Shown: one piece after another, positions 41,325-51,166 of the stretch
How the letters are laid out: each line of letters begins with the position of its first letter
How positions within the stretch are numbered: position 1 is the first letter of the stretch
Assembly: GCF_007655005.1 (NCBI RefSeq)
Contig: NZ_SZVW01000019.1
Coordinates: forward strand, 1-64,000
Length of the DNA stretch: 64,000 bases
Origin: Streptomyces tibetensis
GTDB lineage: Bacteria; Actinomycetota; Actinomycetes; Streptomycetales; Streptomycetaceae
Reading direction: 5' to 3'
The notes under the pieces: model-generated
What the model saw: the letters and a program-made list of their open reading frames with translations, nothing else
Told to the model about the DNA's origin: nothing
Databases searched by the model: none
Translations under genes and position numbers: made by a program

Positions 41325-42128
41325 ATGGCGCTGTTGAAAGGCCTGGAGGAGCTGGGAGCCCAGCTGTCCTTCTACGGGCGCTCGCTGGCCTGGACGGGGC
41401 GCACCCTGCGCCGCTACAAGAAGGAGATCCTGCGGCTGCTCGCCGAGGTGAGCTTCGGCCGGGGCGCGCTCGCCGTCGTGGGCGGCACGGTCGGCGTGAT
41501 CGCCTTCCTGTCGTTCTTCACCGGTACGGAAGTGGGCTTGCAGGGATACGCCGCGCTCAACCAGCTCGGCACCTCCAACTTCGTGGCGTTCCTCTCGGCG
41601 TACTTCAACACCCGTGAGATCGCCCCGCTGGTGGCCGGGCTCGCGCTCTCCGCGACCGTGGGCGCCGGTTTCACCGCCCAGCTGGGCGCGATGCGGATCA
41701 GCGAGGAGACCGACGCGCTGGAGGTCATGGGCGTGCCCTCGTTGCCGTTCCTCGTGACGACCCGGATGATCGCCGGGTTCGTGGCCGTCGTCCCGTTGTA
41801 CGTGATCGGCCTGCTCTCCTCGTACCTGGCCGCCCGCACCATCACCACCGGCTACTACGGGCAGTCCACCGGCACGTACGACCACTACTTCCAGCAGTAC
41901 CTGCCCCCGGTGGACGTGCTGTGGTCCTTCGGGAAGGTGCTGGTCTTCGCCGTCCTGATCATCCTGGTGCACTGCTTCTACGGCTACTACGCGAGCGGCG
42001 GCCCGGCGGGGGTCGGCGTCGCGGTGGGCCGTGCGGTGCGGACCTCGATCGTGGCGATCAACGTCCTGGACTTCTTCCTGTCGCTGGCGATCTGGGGCGC
42101 CAGCACGACCGTACGGATCGCGGGGTGA
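41325..42128 (+). CDS. YrbE/MlaE-family permease, second copy
   Basis: A 267-aa membrane protein paired with the first permease (3-nt gap). It has REIAPLVAGLALSATVGAGF and MRISEETDALEVMGVPSLPF in the places where the first copy has its conserved cytoplasmic loops, so it is the B-type YrbE. The stop overlaps the first Mce gene by 4 nt (GTGA). Confidence 0.92.
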   Translation: MALLKGLEELGAQLSFYGRSLAWTGRTLRRYKKEILRLLAEVSFGRGALAVVGGTVGVIAFLSFFTGTEVGLQGYAALNQLGTSNFVAFLSAYFNTREIAPLVAGLALSATVGAGFTAQLGAMRISEETDALEVMGVPSLPFLVTTRMIAGFVAVVPLYVIGLLSSYLAARTITTGYYGQSTGTYDHYFQQYLPPVDVLWSFGKVLVFAVLIILVHCFYGYYASGGPAGVGVAVGRAVRTSIVAINVLDFFLSLAIWGASTTVRIAG

Positions 42129-43378
42129 GCCGCCGAATGAGGGTGTTGAGACTGAGGTTGTACGGCGTCGTCTTCATCGCCGTGCTCGCCCTGCTGCTGT
42201 CCCTGTCCGTCGCCGTCTACCGCCAGGTGTTCACGCCGGTCGTAAGGATCACCCTGGAGGCCGACAGCCTCGGCAACCAGCTCGATCCGCGCGCCGACGT
42301 CAAGCTGCGCGGGCTGCTGGTCGGTGAGGTGCGCGAGGTGCGGGCCGACGGGACGAAGGCGACGCTCGACATCGCGCTGAAGCCGGAGCACGTCGCCGAG
42401 ATCCCGTCCGACGTGCACGCGCGCCTGCTGCCCAAGACGCTGTTCGGCGAGAAGTACGTCGACCTGATCGCACCGCGCGGCTCATCGGCCCGGCCCATCC
42501 GCGCCGGGGACGTCATCACCCAGGACCGCACCCGCGTCGGCATCGAGGTCCAGCAACTGATGAACGACCTGCTGCCGCTGCTGCGGACCGTGCAGCCCGG
42601 CAAGCTCAACGCCACGCTCTCCGCGTTCGCCACCGCCCTCGACGGCCGCGGCGACCGGATCGGCGACAACCTCACGCGAGTGGAGGCCTACCTGCGCCGC
42701 CTCAATCCGCACCTGCCGTCCCTGAAAGAGGACATCGCACGCTTCGCCGACGCCGCCGAGGTCTACGGCGACGCGGCGCCCGACCTGATGGAGATCCTGC
42801 GCAACACCGTCACCACCAGCCGCACGATCGTCGAGCAGAAGGACCGGCTGGCGGCGGCTCTGACGACCACGGCGACCGTCGCGGGCACCGCCGAGGACTT
42901 CCTCGACGCCAACGGCGACCGGCTGATCACCCTCGGCCGGGTCTCCCGCCCCACGCTGGAACTGTTCGCCCGGTACTCGCCCCAGTACCCCTGTCTGCTG
43001 ACCGGGCTGGTCCGGCAGGAGAAGGCGTCCGAGGAGGCGTTCCGGGGCGGGAAGATGCACATCACACTGGAGGTCGTACGACCGCAGGGTGCGTACGAAC
43101 CGGGTGAGGAACCGCGCTACGGCGAGCGGTCGGGCCCGAACTGCCGTGATCTGCCGCATCCTCCGGTGCCGGCGCCCGGCGCCCACCTCGATGACGGTTC
43201 CGACAAGCCGGGTACGGCCTCGGGCGGCCCCCTCGGCGTCTCCGCCACCCGGGCCGAGCAGCGGGCCGTCGGCTCACTCGTGGCGCCGGTGCTCGGAGTG
43301 CCCGCCGACGAGGTGCCGCCGGTCGCGACGCTGCTGTTCGGGCCGATGGCGCGCGGGACGGCGGTGAGCGTCGCATGA
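42125..43378 (+). CDS. Mce-family substrate-binding protein 1 (MceA position)
   Basis: A 417-aa protein with an N-terminal membrane anchor (VVFIAVLALLLSLSVAVYR). The MlaD/Mce domain at about residues 40-120 (VKLRGLLVGEVREVRADGTK, then LFGEKYVDLI) is followed by a long helical region that should form the needle-like tube of Mce hexamers. The GTG overlaps the permease stop; an ATG four codons later is the other option. Together with five paralogues downstream it makes a six-protein mceA-F set. Confidence 0.88.
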   Translation: MSRRMRVLRLRLYGVVFIAVLALLLSLSVAVYRQVFTPVVRITLEADSLGNQLDPRADVKLRGLLVGEVREVRADGTKATLDIALKPEHVAEIPSDVHARLLPKTLFGEKYVDLIAPRGSSARPIRAGDVITQDRTRVGIEVQQLMNDLLPLLRTVQPGKLNATLSAFATALDGRGDRIGDNLTRVEAYLRRLNPHLPSLKEDIARFADAAEVYGDAAPDLMEILRNTVTTSRTIVEQKDRLAAALTTTATVAGTAEDFLDANGDRLITLGRVSRPTLELFARYSPQYPCLLTGLVRQEKASEEAFRGGKMHITLEVVRPQGAYEPGEEPRYGERSGPNCRDLPHPPVPAPGAHLDDGSDKPGTASGGPLGVSATRAEQRAVGSLVAPVLGVPADEVPPVATLLFGPMARGTAVSVA

Positions 43379-44412
43379 GCACCACAGGGGCCCGGCGCAC
43401 CGCCGCGCCGTTGATCAAGTTCAGTCTCTTCGCGCTGGTGACGGTGGTGGCGACGGCCCTGCTCGCCGCAACCATCGTGAACATCTCCTTCACCCCCGAG
43501 CACGAGTACCGCGCGGTCTTCAGCGACGTCACCGGCCTGGAGGAGGGTGACGACATCCGGGTGGCGGGAGTGCGGGTCGGCGAGGTCGCGGGCATCCGGA
43601 TCAAGGACCGGACGCTGGCCGAGGTCACCTTCACGGTCAGCCGGGACCGGCCGCTGCTCACCAGCACCGGCGCCGTCATCCGCTACCGCAACCTGGTCGG
43701 TCAGCGGTACCTCGCGCTGACCGAGGGCGCCGGCGACAGCACCCGGCTGCGCCCCGGCGGCACGATCCCGCTCGCGCGCACCCAGCCCGCCCTCGATCTG
43801 AACGCGCTGCTGAACGGCTTCAAGCCGCTGTTCGCCGCGCTCAGCCCGAAGGACGTCAACCAGCTGGCCACCGAGATCATCAAGACCCTCCAGGGAGAGG
43901 GCGGCACCGTCAACAGCCTGCTGACGCACACGGCGTCGCTCACCACGACACTGGCCGGCCGCGACAAGCTGATCGGCTCGGTGATCGACAACCTCAACAC
44001 CGTGCTGAAGACGCTCGACAAGCGCGGCGCCCGCTTCTCCGGACTGCTCAAGCAACTGCGCCGGGTCATCTCCGGCCTGTCCGCCGACCGCAAGCCCATC
44101 GGGGAGTCGCTGGTGAGCATCGGCGGCCTGACGGAGGCCACCTCGGGCCTGCTGAAGGACGCGCGCCCGCCGCTCAAGGACGACATCGCGGAACTGACCG
44201 ACCTCACCGGGACGCTGAACGACAACGAGAAAACCGTGGAGGGCGTGCTGAAGAGGCTGCCGAACAAGCTGGGCGAGCTGACGGGGACGGCGTCCTACGG
44301 TTCGTGGTTCAACTTCTACCTGTGCGACTTCGACGGCCGGATCGTGCTGCCGAAGACGAAGCAGGTGCTCACGCCCGAGATGCACGTGGCGAGGGCGAGG
44401 TGCGGGGCATGA
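43375..44412 (+). CDS. Mce-family protein 2 (MceB position)
   Basis: A 345-aa paralogue with an N-terminal anchor (FSLFALVTVVATALLAATIV), a Mce domain (FSDVTGLEEGDDIRVAGVRV, then NLVGQRYLAL) and a helical region to a C-terminal CDFDGR segment. It overlaps both neighbours by 4 nt. Confidence 0.9.
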   Translation: MSTTGARRTAAPLIKFSLFALVTVVATALLAATIVNISFTPEHEYRAVFSDVTGLEEGDDIRVAGVRVGEVAGIRIKDRTLAEVTFTVSRDRPLLTSTGAVIRYRNLVGQRYLALTEGAGDSTRLRPGGTIPLARTQPALDLNALLNGFKPLFAALSPKDVNQLATEIIKTLQGEGGTVNSLLTHTASLTTTLAGRDKLIGSVIDNLNTVLKTLDKRGARFSGLLKQLRRVISGLSADRKPIGESLVSIGGLTEATSGLLKDARPPLKDDIAELTDLTGTLNDNEKTVEGVLKRLPNKLGELTGTASYGSWFNFYLCDFDGRIVLPKTKQVLTPEMHVARARCGA

Positions 44413-45569
44413 GCCGCAAGCGCCGCCCGGAGCCGCTGTTCAAGGTGCGCGTGGAACCGCCGAAGCTGCCGCGCCTGAGGCTCCCGAGCGTACGGGCCCG
44501 TCGCAAGCCGCGTCCACAGCCGCTGATGAAGGTCCGCGTCGACCCGCCGAAGCTGCCGAGGATACGGCTCCGCCGTCCGCACCTCGGGCCCTTCCGCGAA
44601 CGCAATCCCCTCGTCATCGGTGCCGTCGGACTCACCGTCCTGGCGTTGCTGACCGTGGCGGCGTTCAACGCCGACCGCCTGCCGGTGATCGGCGACGGCG
44701 AGACGTACAGCGCCGCCTTCGCGGAGGCGGGCGGTCTCAAGCCGGGCGACGAGGTGCGGATCGCCGGGGTCAAGGTCGGCAAGGTCGAGGAGGTCGACCT
44801 GGACGGCGACCACGTGAAGGTCACCTTCAAGATCAAGGACGAGCCGGGGTTCGGCACCGAGACCGGCGCGTCGATCCGGGTCAAGACGATCCTCGGCGCC
44901 AAGTACCTCGCCCTGCGCCCCAGAGGGCGGGGCCAGTTGGAGCCCGGTAGCGAGATCCCGCTGGAGCGGACCGTCCCCGCGTACGACGTCGTGCAGGCGT
45001 TCAGCGATCTCACCACCACGACGGAGAAGGTCGACACCGACCGGCTGGCCAAGGCCCTGGACACCATCTCCACCACCTTCGAGGACTCACCGCAGGAGGT
45101 ACGGGCGTCCATCAAGGGCCTGTCGAAGATCTCCCGGACGGTGGCCTCGCGCGACAAGGCCCTCGGGGAGCTCCTCGACCACGCGAACGGCGTGACGGGC
45201 GTACTCGCGGACCGGTCGGGCGACTTCACCGCCCTGGTCGAGGACGGCGACAAGCTGTTCAAGGAGATCAGCAAGCGGCGTGCGGCGATCCACAAGCTGC
45301 TGAAGACCTCCGCCGCGCTCGGCATCCAGCTCTCCGGCCTGGTCCAGGACAACGAGAAGGAGATCGGGCCCGCGCTCAAGGGCCTCAACACCGTGGTGAA
45401 GATGCTCGAACGCAACCAAGCCGGCCTGGAGCGGAGCATCAAGCTCCTGGCTCCCTACGTACGGGTCTTCACCAACACCCTCGGCAACGGCCGCTGGTTC
45501 GACTCCTACGTCCAGAACCTGGTCGCCGCCCCGGTGGTGCCGCGGACGCGAACGGGAGGTGCGCGGTGA
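44409..45569 (+). CDS. Mce-family protein 3 (MceC position)
   Basis: A 386-aa paralogue. It carries an unusual basic N-terminal extension of about 55 residues with two KVRV(E/D)PPKLPRLR-like repeats before the membrane anchor (LVIGAVGLTVLALLTVAAF). The Mce domain follows (LKPGDEVRIAGVKVGKVEEV, then ILGAKYLALRP), then long helices. The ATG overlaps the previous stop. The basic repeat may interact with membrane phospholipid or the ATPase; that is a guess. Confidence 0.9.
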   Translation: MSRKRRPEPLFKVRVEPPKLPRLRLPSVRARRKPRPQPLMKVRVDPPKLPRIRLRRPHLGPFRERNPLVIGAVGLTVLALLTVAAFNADRLPVIGDGETYSAAFAEAGGLKPGDEVRIAGVKVGKVEEVDLDGDHVKVTFKIKDEPGFGTETGASIRVKTILGAKYLALRPRGRGQLEPGSEIPLERTVPAYDVVQAFSDLTTTTEKVDTDRLAKALDTISTTFEDSPQEVRASIKGLSKISRTVASRDKALGELLDHANGVTGVLADRSGDFTALVEDGDKLFKEISKRRAAIHKLLKTSAALGIQLSGLVQDNEKEIGPALKGLNTVVKMLERNQAGLERSIKLLAPYVRVFTNTLGNGRWFDSYVQNLVAAPVVPRTRTGGAR

Positions 45570-46699
45570 GCAACCGCTGGAAGACGAGCCTGGTCCTGCT
45601 GACCGTCCTGGCCCTGGTCGCGGCGCTCACCTACGTCCTGTGGCCGCGGACCGAGCCGGCCCGCGTCACGGCGTATTTCCCCCGCACCGTCGGCATCTAT
45701 CCCGGCTCGGACGTCCGCGTGCTGGGCGTGCGGATCGGCCAGGTCAGGAAGATCACGCCGGAGGGCGGCCGGGTGCGGGTGGAGCTGGAGTACGACGCGG
45801 ACCGCAAGGTCCCGGCGGACGCACAGGCCGCGATCATCAACTCCTCGGTGGTGAGCGACCGTTACGTGCAGCTGCTGCCGGTGTACCGGAGCGGCCCGGT
45901 CCTGCGGGACGGGGACGAGATCCCCGAGTCGCGCACGGCCGTGCCGGTCGAACTGGACCGCGTCTTCGACAGCCTGCACACCACGGCCGAGGCGCTGGGA
46001 CCCGAGGGCGCCAACAAGGACGGCGCCCTGTCACGGTTGCTCGGCGTCAGCGCCGACAACCTCGACGGCCAGGGCGAGAACCTGCACCGGACGGTGGAGG
46101 ACCTCTCGGAGGCGGTCACGACCCTGTCCGACGGCCGCACGGACCTGTTCGGCACGGTCCGCAACCTTCAGGTGTTCACGGCGGCGCTGGCGGCGGACGA
46201 CAAGAACGTGCGGTCGTTCAACAGCAGCCTCGCCAAGGTCGCCGGGCAACTCGCGGGCGAGCGCAAGGACCTGGCGGCCGCGCTGAAACACCTCGGCACG
46301 GCCCTCGGTGACGTGTCCGCCTTCGTGAAGAAGAACAAGAAGTCGCTGACGTCGAACGTGGAGGGCCTGAGCAAGGTGACCAAGGTGCTCGTCACCCAAC
46401 GGGCGGCACTGGAGGAGCTGCTGGAGGTCGCGCCGACGGGCATGTCGAACCTGAACAACGCCTACAACCCCGCCGCCGGCACCCTCGACACCCGCAACAA
46501 CCCCGACCACCCGCAGGATCCGGCCTCCCTGCTGTGCTCGATCCTGAAGACGACAGGGGAGAAGGCCGACTGCCGGGACCTGAGGGACCTCTTCGACTCC
46601 CTGCCCGAAGTGCCCGAAGTGCCCGAAGTACCCGACGGTACTGCGGCCACCGGCAGGGTCGACCGCACCCTCGGCGGAATCCTGGGGGCACGCGCATGA
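45566..46699 (+). CDS. Mce-family protein 4 (MceD position)
   Basis: A 377-aa paralogue with an anchor (SLVLLTVLALVAALTYVLW), a Mce domain (IYPGSDVRVLGVRIGQVRKI, then VVSDRYVQLLPV) and a helical region. Near the C terminus it has three PEVP units (about 350-360), a low-complexity motif also found in the sigma factor tail and the next protein. Starts with GTGA overlap. Confidence 0.9.
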   Translation: MSNRWKTSLVLLTVLALVAALTYVLWPRTEPARVTAYFPRTVGIYPGSDVRVLGVRIGQVRKITPEGGRVRVELEYDADRKVPADAQAAIINSSVVSDRYVQLLPVYRSGPVLRDGDEIPESRTAVPVELDRVFDSLHTTAEALGPEGANKDGALSRLLGVSADNLDGQGENLHRTVEDLSEAVTTLSDGRTDLFGTVRNLQVFTAALAADDKNVRSFNSSLAKVAGQLAGERKDLAAALKHLGTALGDVSAFVKKNKKSLTSNVEGLSKVTKVLVTQRAALEELLEVAPTGMSNLNNAYNPAAGTLDTRNNPDHPQDPASLLCSILKTTGEKADCRDLRDLFDSLPEVPEVPEVPDGTAATGRVDRTLGGILGARA

Positions 46700-48000
46700 G
46701 GCCACTGCGCAAGGGCGGGGCCGTCGCGTGGGCGGCCGTCGGGACACTGCTGCTGTCCGGCTGCGAGTTCAACGGCTGGTACGACATCCCGCTCCCCGGC
46801 GGAGCCGCCGCCGACGGCCGTGCCTACCACGTCACCGTCGAGTTCCGCGACGTCCTCGACCTGGTGCCGCAGTCGGCGGTCAAGGTCGACAACGTCACCG
46901 TGGGCGCGGTGGAGAAGGTGGACCTGGAGGGCTGGCACGCGAGGGTCCGCCTCCGGGTCGCCGACTCGGTGAAGCTGCCCGCCAACGCCGTGGCCGGGCT
47001 GCGGCAGACCAGCATGCTCGGCGAGAAGTACGTGGCGCTGGCCGCGCCGCCGGAAGGCACGCCGGTCGGCCGGCTTCGCGACGGCGACGTGATCCCCCTG
47101 TCCCGCACCGGCCGCAACCCGGAGGTCGAGGAGGTGCTGTCCGCGCTGTCCGCCCTGCTCAACGGCGGCGGCGTCGCCCAGCTCAAGACGATCACCACGG
47201 AGCTGAACAAGGCCCTGGAGGGCCGGGAGAACCGGGTCAAGTCCCTGCTCAAGGAGCTCGACACCTTCATCGGCGGCCTGGACGACCAGCGCCAGGACAT
47301 CGTCCGCGCGCTGAAGGCCGTGGACCGGCTGGCCAAACGGCTGGGCAAGGAGAAGACCACGATCGCCGAGGCCGTCGACGCGATGCCGCCCGCCCTGAAG
47401 GTCCTGGCCGACCAGCGCCGCGATCTGACGAGGATGCTCACCGCCCTGTCCAAGCTGGGCAAGACCGGCACCAAGGTGGTCAACGCCTCGCACGACGACA
47501 CGGTTGCCAACCTCAAGCAGCTCCGGCCGATTCTGCAACAGCTCAACAAGGCGGGCAGCGACCTGCCCAACTCCCTGGAACTGCTGACGACGTACCCGTT
47601 CCCGCGCAACGTGGTGGACGCCATCAAGGGCGACTACGTCAACCTGCACATCACGGCGGACCTCGATCTGCCCGGGATCTACGGCAACCTGACGGACGAG
47701 CCGGGCGGCCGGAACGGCGGGGACACGCGGATACCGGAGCTTCCCGAGGTCCCGGACCTGCCGGACGTACCGGATCTCCCGGAGGCACCGGATCTGCCGG
47801 ACGTGCCGAAGCCCACCGCGCTGCCGAGCGGTCCAGGCGTGCCGTCGGCCCCGTCGGCACCCTCAGGCGGTGACGATCCGCTGTGTCCGCCGGTGTGCAC
47901 CGCCGGCTACGGCTTTGGCGGCCACCGCACCGGGGGCGACTGGCCCGAGGGGATCGACCTCGAACTCGCCGAGCTGATGCTGAAGGGGGTCCAGCCATGA
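46696..48000 (+). CDS. Mce-family lipoprotein (MceE/LprN position)
   Basis: A 434-aa paralogue with a lipobox LLLSGC (Cys23) in place of a transmembrane anchor, as expected for the MceE position. The Mce domain (LVPQSAVKVDNVTVGAVEKV, then MLGEKYVALAAP) and helical rod follow. The C-terminal region has a run of (L/V)P-(E/D)-(V/L/A)-P repeats at about 350-385, then a Cys pair (LCPPVC). The ATG overlaps the previous stop by 4 nt. Confidence 0.9.
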   Translation: MRPLRKGGAVAWAAVGTLLLSGCEFNGWYDIPLPGGAAADGRAYHVTVEFRDVLDLVPQSAVKVDNVTVGAVEKVDLEGWHARVRLRVADSVKLPANAVAGLRQTSMLGEKYVALAAPPEGTPVGRLRDGDVIPLSRTGRNPEVEEVLSALSALLNGGGVAQLKTITTELNKALEGRENRVKSLLKELDTFIGGLDDQRQDIVRALKAVDRLAKRLGKEKTTIAEAVDAMPPALKVLADQRRDLTRMLTALSKLGKTGTKVVNASHDDTVANLKQLRPILQQLNKAGSDLPNSLELLTTYPFPRNVVDAIKGDYVNLHITADLDLPGIYGNLTDEPGGRNGGDTRIPELPEVPDLPDVPDLPEAPDLPDVPKPTALPSGPGVPSAPSAPSGGDDPLCPPVCTAGYGFGGHRTGGDWPEGIDLELAELMLKGVQP

Positions 48001-49274
48001 TCACCCGTACGGTCAAGGCACAACTGATCGCCTTCGCCGCCCTCACCGCCGTGGGGGTGTCGTACGTCGGCGCCGAGTACACGGGCCTGGTGGACGAGGT
48101 CCTGGACCGCGGCTACACCGTGCGGGCCGACTTCGCCGACTCCGGGGGCGTCTTCCCCGGCGCCGAGGTCACTTACCGCGGGGTGCCGGTGGGTAAGGTC
48201 GGCGCCCTGCGCCTGGCCGGCTCGGACGGGGTCTCGGTCGCGCTCGACATCGAGGACGGCGCGCCCCGTATTCCGGCGGACACGCTGGCGGTGGTGGCGA
48301 ACCGCTCGGCGGTGGGCGAGCAGTATGTCGACCTCCAGCCCCGCACCTCCCGCGGCCCGTACCTGCTGAACGGCAGCACGATCCCGCGCGAGAGCACGCG
48401 GGTGCCGCTGTCGACGACGGACATGGTCCTCGGCCTGGACCGCCTGGTGAACTCGGTCGGCAAGGACGACCTGGGGGTCACGGTCGACGAACTGGGCAAG
48501 GCGTTCGCCGGCACCGGCCCGAACCTGGGCCGTCTGGTGGACTCGGGCAACACCCTGGTCGAGTCGGCGTCCGAGGCGCTGCCGGAGACGACCGCCCTGA
48601 TCGAGGACTCACGGAAGGTCCTGAAGACGCAGACCGACCAGGGCTCTTCGATCAAGTCGTTCGCGCGCGATCTGGCGGCGCTGTCAGCCCAGTTGAAGTC
48701 CAGTGACGCGGACCTGCGCAAGCTGATCGGCAACGCGCGGCCGGCGGCGCAGGAGCTGAACTCGCTGCTGAAGTCGGCCGGACCGCAGCTGTCGGTCCTG
48801 CTGACCAACCTGATCAGCGGCGGCCAGGTCACGCTGGCCCGCCTCCCCGGTGTGGAGCAGGCCTTGGTCACGTTCCCGCTGATGGTCGCGGGCAGCTACA
48901 CGGTCGTCCCGGGCGACGGCACCACCCACTTCGGCCTGGTGCTGAACGCCGACGACCCGCCGGCCTGCACCCAGGGGTACGGCACGACACGCCGCGACCC
49001 CGCGGACACCAGCACACGCGAGGCGAACACCGGCGCCCGCTGCTCTCTCCCGCGCGGCAGCCAGTCGTCGGTACGGGGCGCGCAGAACGCCCCGGGCGCG
49101 TCGACCGCCGGCGGGGGAGCGAACCAGGCGGCGTACGTCACCCCGTACGACCCGGAGACCGGCACCACCACCGGCCCGGACGGAAACAACGTCGAGATCG
49201 GCTCGACGGGCGGCCAGCAGGCCGTGTTCGGAAAGGAGTCGTGGCAATGGCTGCTCGTCGGCCCCATGGCATGA
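47997..49274 (+). CDS. Mce-family protein 6 (MceF position)
   Basis: A 425-aa paralogue with an anchor (LIAFAALTAVGVSYVGAEY), a Mce domain (VFPGAEVTYRGVPVGKVGAL, then AVGEQYVDLQPR) and a helical region, ending in a Ser/Gly-rich tail. It closes the six-gene mce series with a 4-nt overlap into the first Mce-associated gene. Confidence 0.9.
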   Translation: MITRTVKAQLIAFAALTAVGVSYVGAEYTGLVDEVLDRGYTVRADFADSGGVFPGAEVTYRGVPVGKVGALRLAGSDGVSVALDIEDGAPRIPADTLAVVANRSAVGEQYVDLQPRTSRGPYLLNGSTIPRESTRVPLSTTDMVLGLDRLVNSVGKDDLGVTVDELGKAFAGTGPNLGRLVDSGNTLVESASEALPETTALIEDSRKVLKTQTDQGSSIKSFARDLAALSAQLKSSDADLRKLIGNARPAAQELNSLLKSAGPQLSVLLTNLISGGQVTLARLPGVEQALVTFPLMVAGSYTVVPGDGTTHFGLVLNADDPPACTQGYGTTRRDPADTSTREANTGARCSLPRGSQSSVRGAQNAPGASTAGGGANQAAYVTPYDPETGTTTGPDGNNVEIGSTGGQQAVFGKESWQWLLVGPMA

Positions 49275-49759
49275 GGCAGGTACCACCCCGAGTGATGACG
49301 GCCGGACTCGTCGCGGCGACCGTCGTCACCACAGCACTGGCGCTCTGGCTGGCAGTCGGAATCCACGCACAGAACGAGGCGGACCATCGACGCCAGGGCA
49401 TCCTGGCCGCGGCCCGCCAGTCGGCACTGAACTTCACCTCCCTCGACTACCGGCACTACGACCGCGACAGCGCGAATGTCCTGGCGGGCGCGACGGGCGA
49501 CTTCAAGAAGCAGTTCACCGCCCAGACGGAGCAGTTGACGAAGCTGGTCGCCCGGAACAAGTCCGTGTCGGAAGGCCAGGTCCTGGAGGCGGGCATCGTT
49601 CGCTCCGACGAGGACTCGGCCCGTGTGCTGGTGGTCGCCGACAGCAAGGTGACCAACACCGCCGTGCCCGGGGGAGAGGCGCGCACGTACCGGCTCCAGC
49701 TCGACCTCGTACACAAGGACGGCCGCTGGCTGACGTCCGACGTCGAGTTCGTCGGCTGA
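49271..49759 (+). CDS. Mce-associated membrane protein 1
   Basis: A 162-aa protein with one N-terminal membrane helix (VMTAGLVAATVVTTALALWL) and an extracytoplasmic NTF2/SnoaL-like domain (LNFTSLDYRHYDRDSANVLA, then a final WLTSDVEFVG strand). This is the pattern of Mas proteins that follow mce operons. It overlaps the last mce gene by 4 nt. Confidence 0.85.
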   Translation: MRQVPPRVMTAGLVAATVVTTALALWLAVGIHAQNEADHRRQGILAAARQSALNFTSLDYRHYDRDSANVLAGATGDFKKQFTAQTEQLTKLVARNKSVSEGQVLEAGIVRSDEDSARVLVVADSKVTNTAVPGGEARTYRLQLDLVHKDGRWLTSDVEFVG

Positions 49760-49807
49760 TTCACGGGCCGATTCGCCGACCGACAAGCACCGACGAGGAG
49801 TACCACC

Positions 49808-50590
49808 ATGCCGAAGACGACCACCGGCCGCGCCCCCGGTCCCGGCACCCGCCGTACCATGACGGCCGCCGCCCGCGCGGCGGCGAAGCGCGCGGAGCGC
49901 GGCCACCGCGAAGCGGGCGCGGTGACGGCCACCCACGAGGAGTCCCCGCGCCGGGCCGAGCGGCCACTCGCCGGACGCACCGTCCTCATCGAGGCCCCGA
50001 AGCGTGGCTGGGACGACCCGCCGGAGCCGTCGCCGGAGTCGTTCGGGGAGGACGGGCCGCAGGAGCGCAGCGAGCCCGGCTCCGGCGGCCGACGGAAGCT
50101 GCTCACCTTGCTCCTGGCCGTCCTGCTCGTCGTCGGCCTGGTCGTGCTGGCCGCCCTGGGACGGCAGTACCGCGACGGCCGCCTGACGGAGACCGCCCGG
50201 AGGGAGGCGCTCACGGCCGCGCGCACAGCGGCACCGATCGTCCTGTCGTACGACTACCGCCACCTGGAGAAGGACTTCTCGAGGGCCCGCGCCCACCTGA
50301 CCGGTGACTTCCGCGACGAGTACGGCAAGACCACGAAGACCGTGGTCGCCCCGACGGCCGAGAAGTACCACGGAGTCGTGAAGGCAAGGGTCGCCGCCCC
50401 CGGCTCCGGCGGCGCCTCGGCCGCCTCCGTTGTATCGGCCTCCCCCGAGAAGGTCGTCGTCCTGCTCTTCGTCAACCAGGTCACCGAGAGCACTCAGGTG
50501 TCGGGGTCCCGCGTGGACCAGAACCGGGTGCGGATGACGATGGACCGTACGGGTGACGAGTGGAAGGTGAGCGCGGTGGACGCGCTGTGA
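49808..50590 (+). CDS. Mce-associated membrane protein 2
   Basis: A 260-aa protein. A charged, disordered cytoplasmic N terminus (about 95 residues) precedes one membrane helix (LLTLLLAVLLVVGLVVLAAL) and an extracytoplasmic domain related to the previous protein (IVLSYDYRHLEKDFSRARAH, then the DEWKVSAVDAL end). An AGGAG ribosome-binding site lies just upstream. It is likely the last gene of the Mce operon. Confidence 0.85.
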   Translation: MPKTTTGRAPGPGTRRTMTAAARAAAKRAERGHREAGAVTATHEESPRRAERPLAGRTVLIEAPKRGWDDPPEPSPESFGEDGPQERSEPGSGGRRKLLTLLLAVLLVVGLVVLAALGRQYRDGRLTETARREALTAARTAAPIVLSYDYRHLEKDFSRARAHLTGDFRDEYGKTTKTVVAPTAEKYHGVVKARVAAPGSGGASAASVVSASPEKVVVLLFVNQVTESTQVSGSRVDQNRVRMTMDRTGDEWKVSAVDAL

Positions 50591-50668
50591 AGGCAGGACC
50601 GGGATCCCCCTCCACTACACCCGGCCGGGCCAGGCAAAGGTGGACGGGCTCTTGTGCGTTACCCGTGA

Positions 50669-51037
50669 TCAGAGCGACTGACGCGGGACGTCCGCCTGTG
50701 CCGAGTGCGCCGTGGACCGTCGTGTCACCCGCTCCAGGTGCCGTGCCAAGACCTCTCGCGCCTCCGGCGTAAGCGTCCGCAGCGCCACCAGCGCCGTGAT
50801 GACGACATCGCACAGCTCCGCCTGCACGTCCTCCCACGTGTGCGTGACCCCCTTGCGCGGGTTCTGCCCCGTCGCCCCGATCACCGCCTCCGAGACCTCG
50901 CCGACCTCCTCGGTCAGTTTCAGAATGCGCAGGAGTACGCCCTCGCGGCCCTCGATCGGCTGGTTCCTGTCGAGCCATTCCCAAAGGGTGTCGATGGTGG
51001 TCCAGAGGTCGGGGCCGGGAGGTGTCTGGTCGGTCAT
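50669..51037 (-). CDS. MazG-like nucleotide pyrophosphohydrolase
   Basis: A 122-aa all-alpha NTP pyrophosphohydrolase. The metal-binding pattern EEVGEVSEAV (ExxE type) followed by ELCDVVITAL (ExxD) identifies the MazG fold. It should hydrolyse (d)NTPs to monophosphates, a housekeeping or stress role. The ATG giving MTDQTPPG is chosen; an upstream GTG at 51106 is open but codes for repeat-like sequence. Confidence 0.82.
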   Translation of the reverse strand: MTDQTPPGPDLWTTIDTLWEWLDRNQPIEGREGVLLRILKLTEEVGEVSEAVIGATGQNPRKGVTHTWEDVQAELCDVVITALVALRTLTPEAREVLARHLERVTRRSTAHSAQADVPRQSL

Positions 51038-51066
51038 GGCCGCAGACTGCCATGAGGGTCTGACAA

Positions 51067-51165
51067 CGCCCCGGCCTGCGCCCCGGCCCCTGCAGGGTGC
51101 GACCACGCCCCGGCCCGCGCCCCGGCAGGTCCGACCACGCCCCGGCCCGGACCCCGGCCGCCGCC
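51067..51165. repeat. GC-rich CCCCGGCC tandem repeats
   Basis: Repeated units of the type CGACCACGCCCCGGCCCG followed by GCGCCCCGG fill the gap between the MazG-like and DoxX genes. Two long units are seen at about 51100-51155. This is probably slippage DNA in a non-coding gap. Confidence 0.5.
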
Positions 51166-51166
51166 C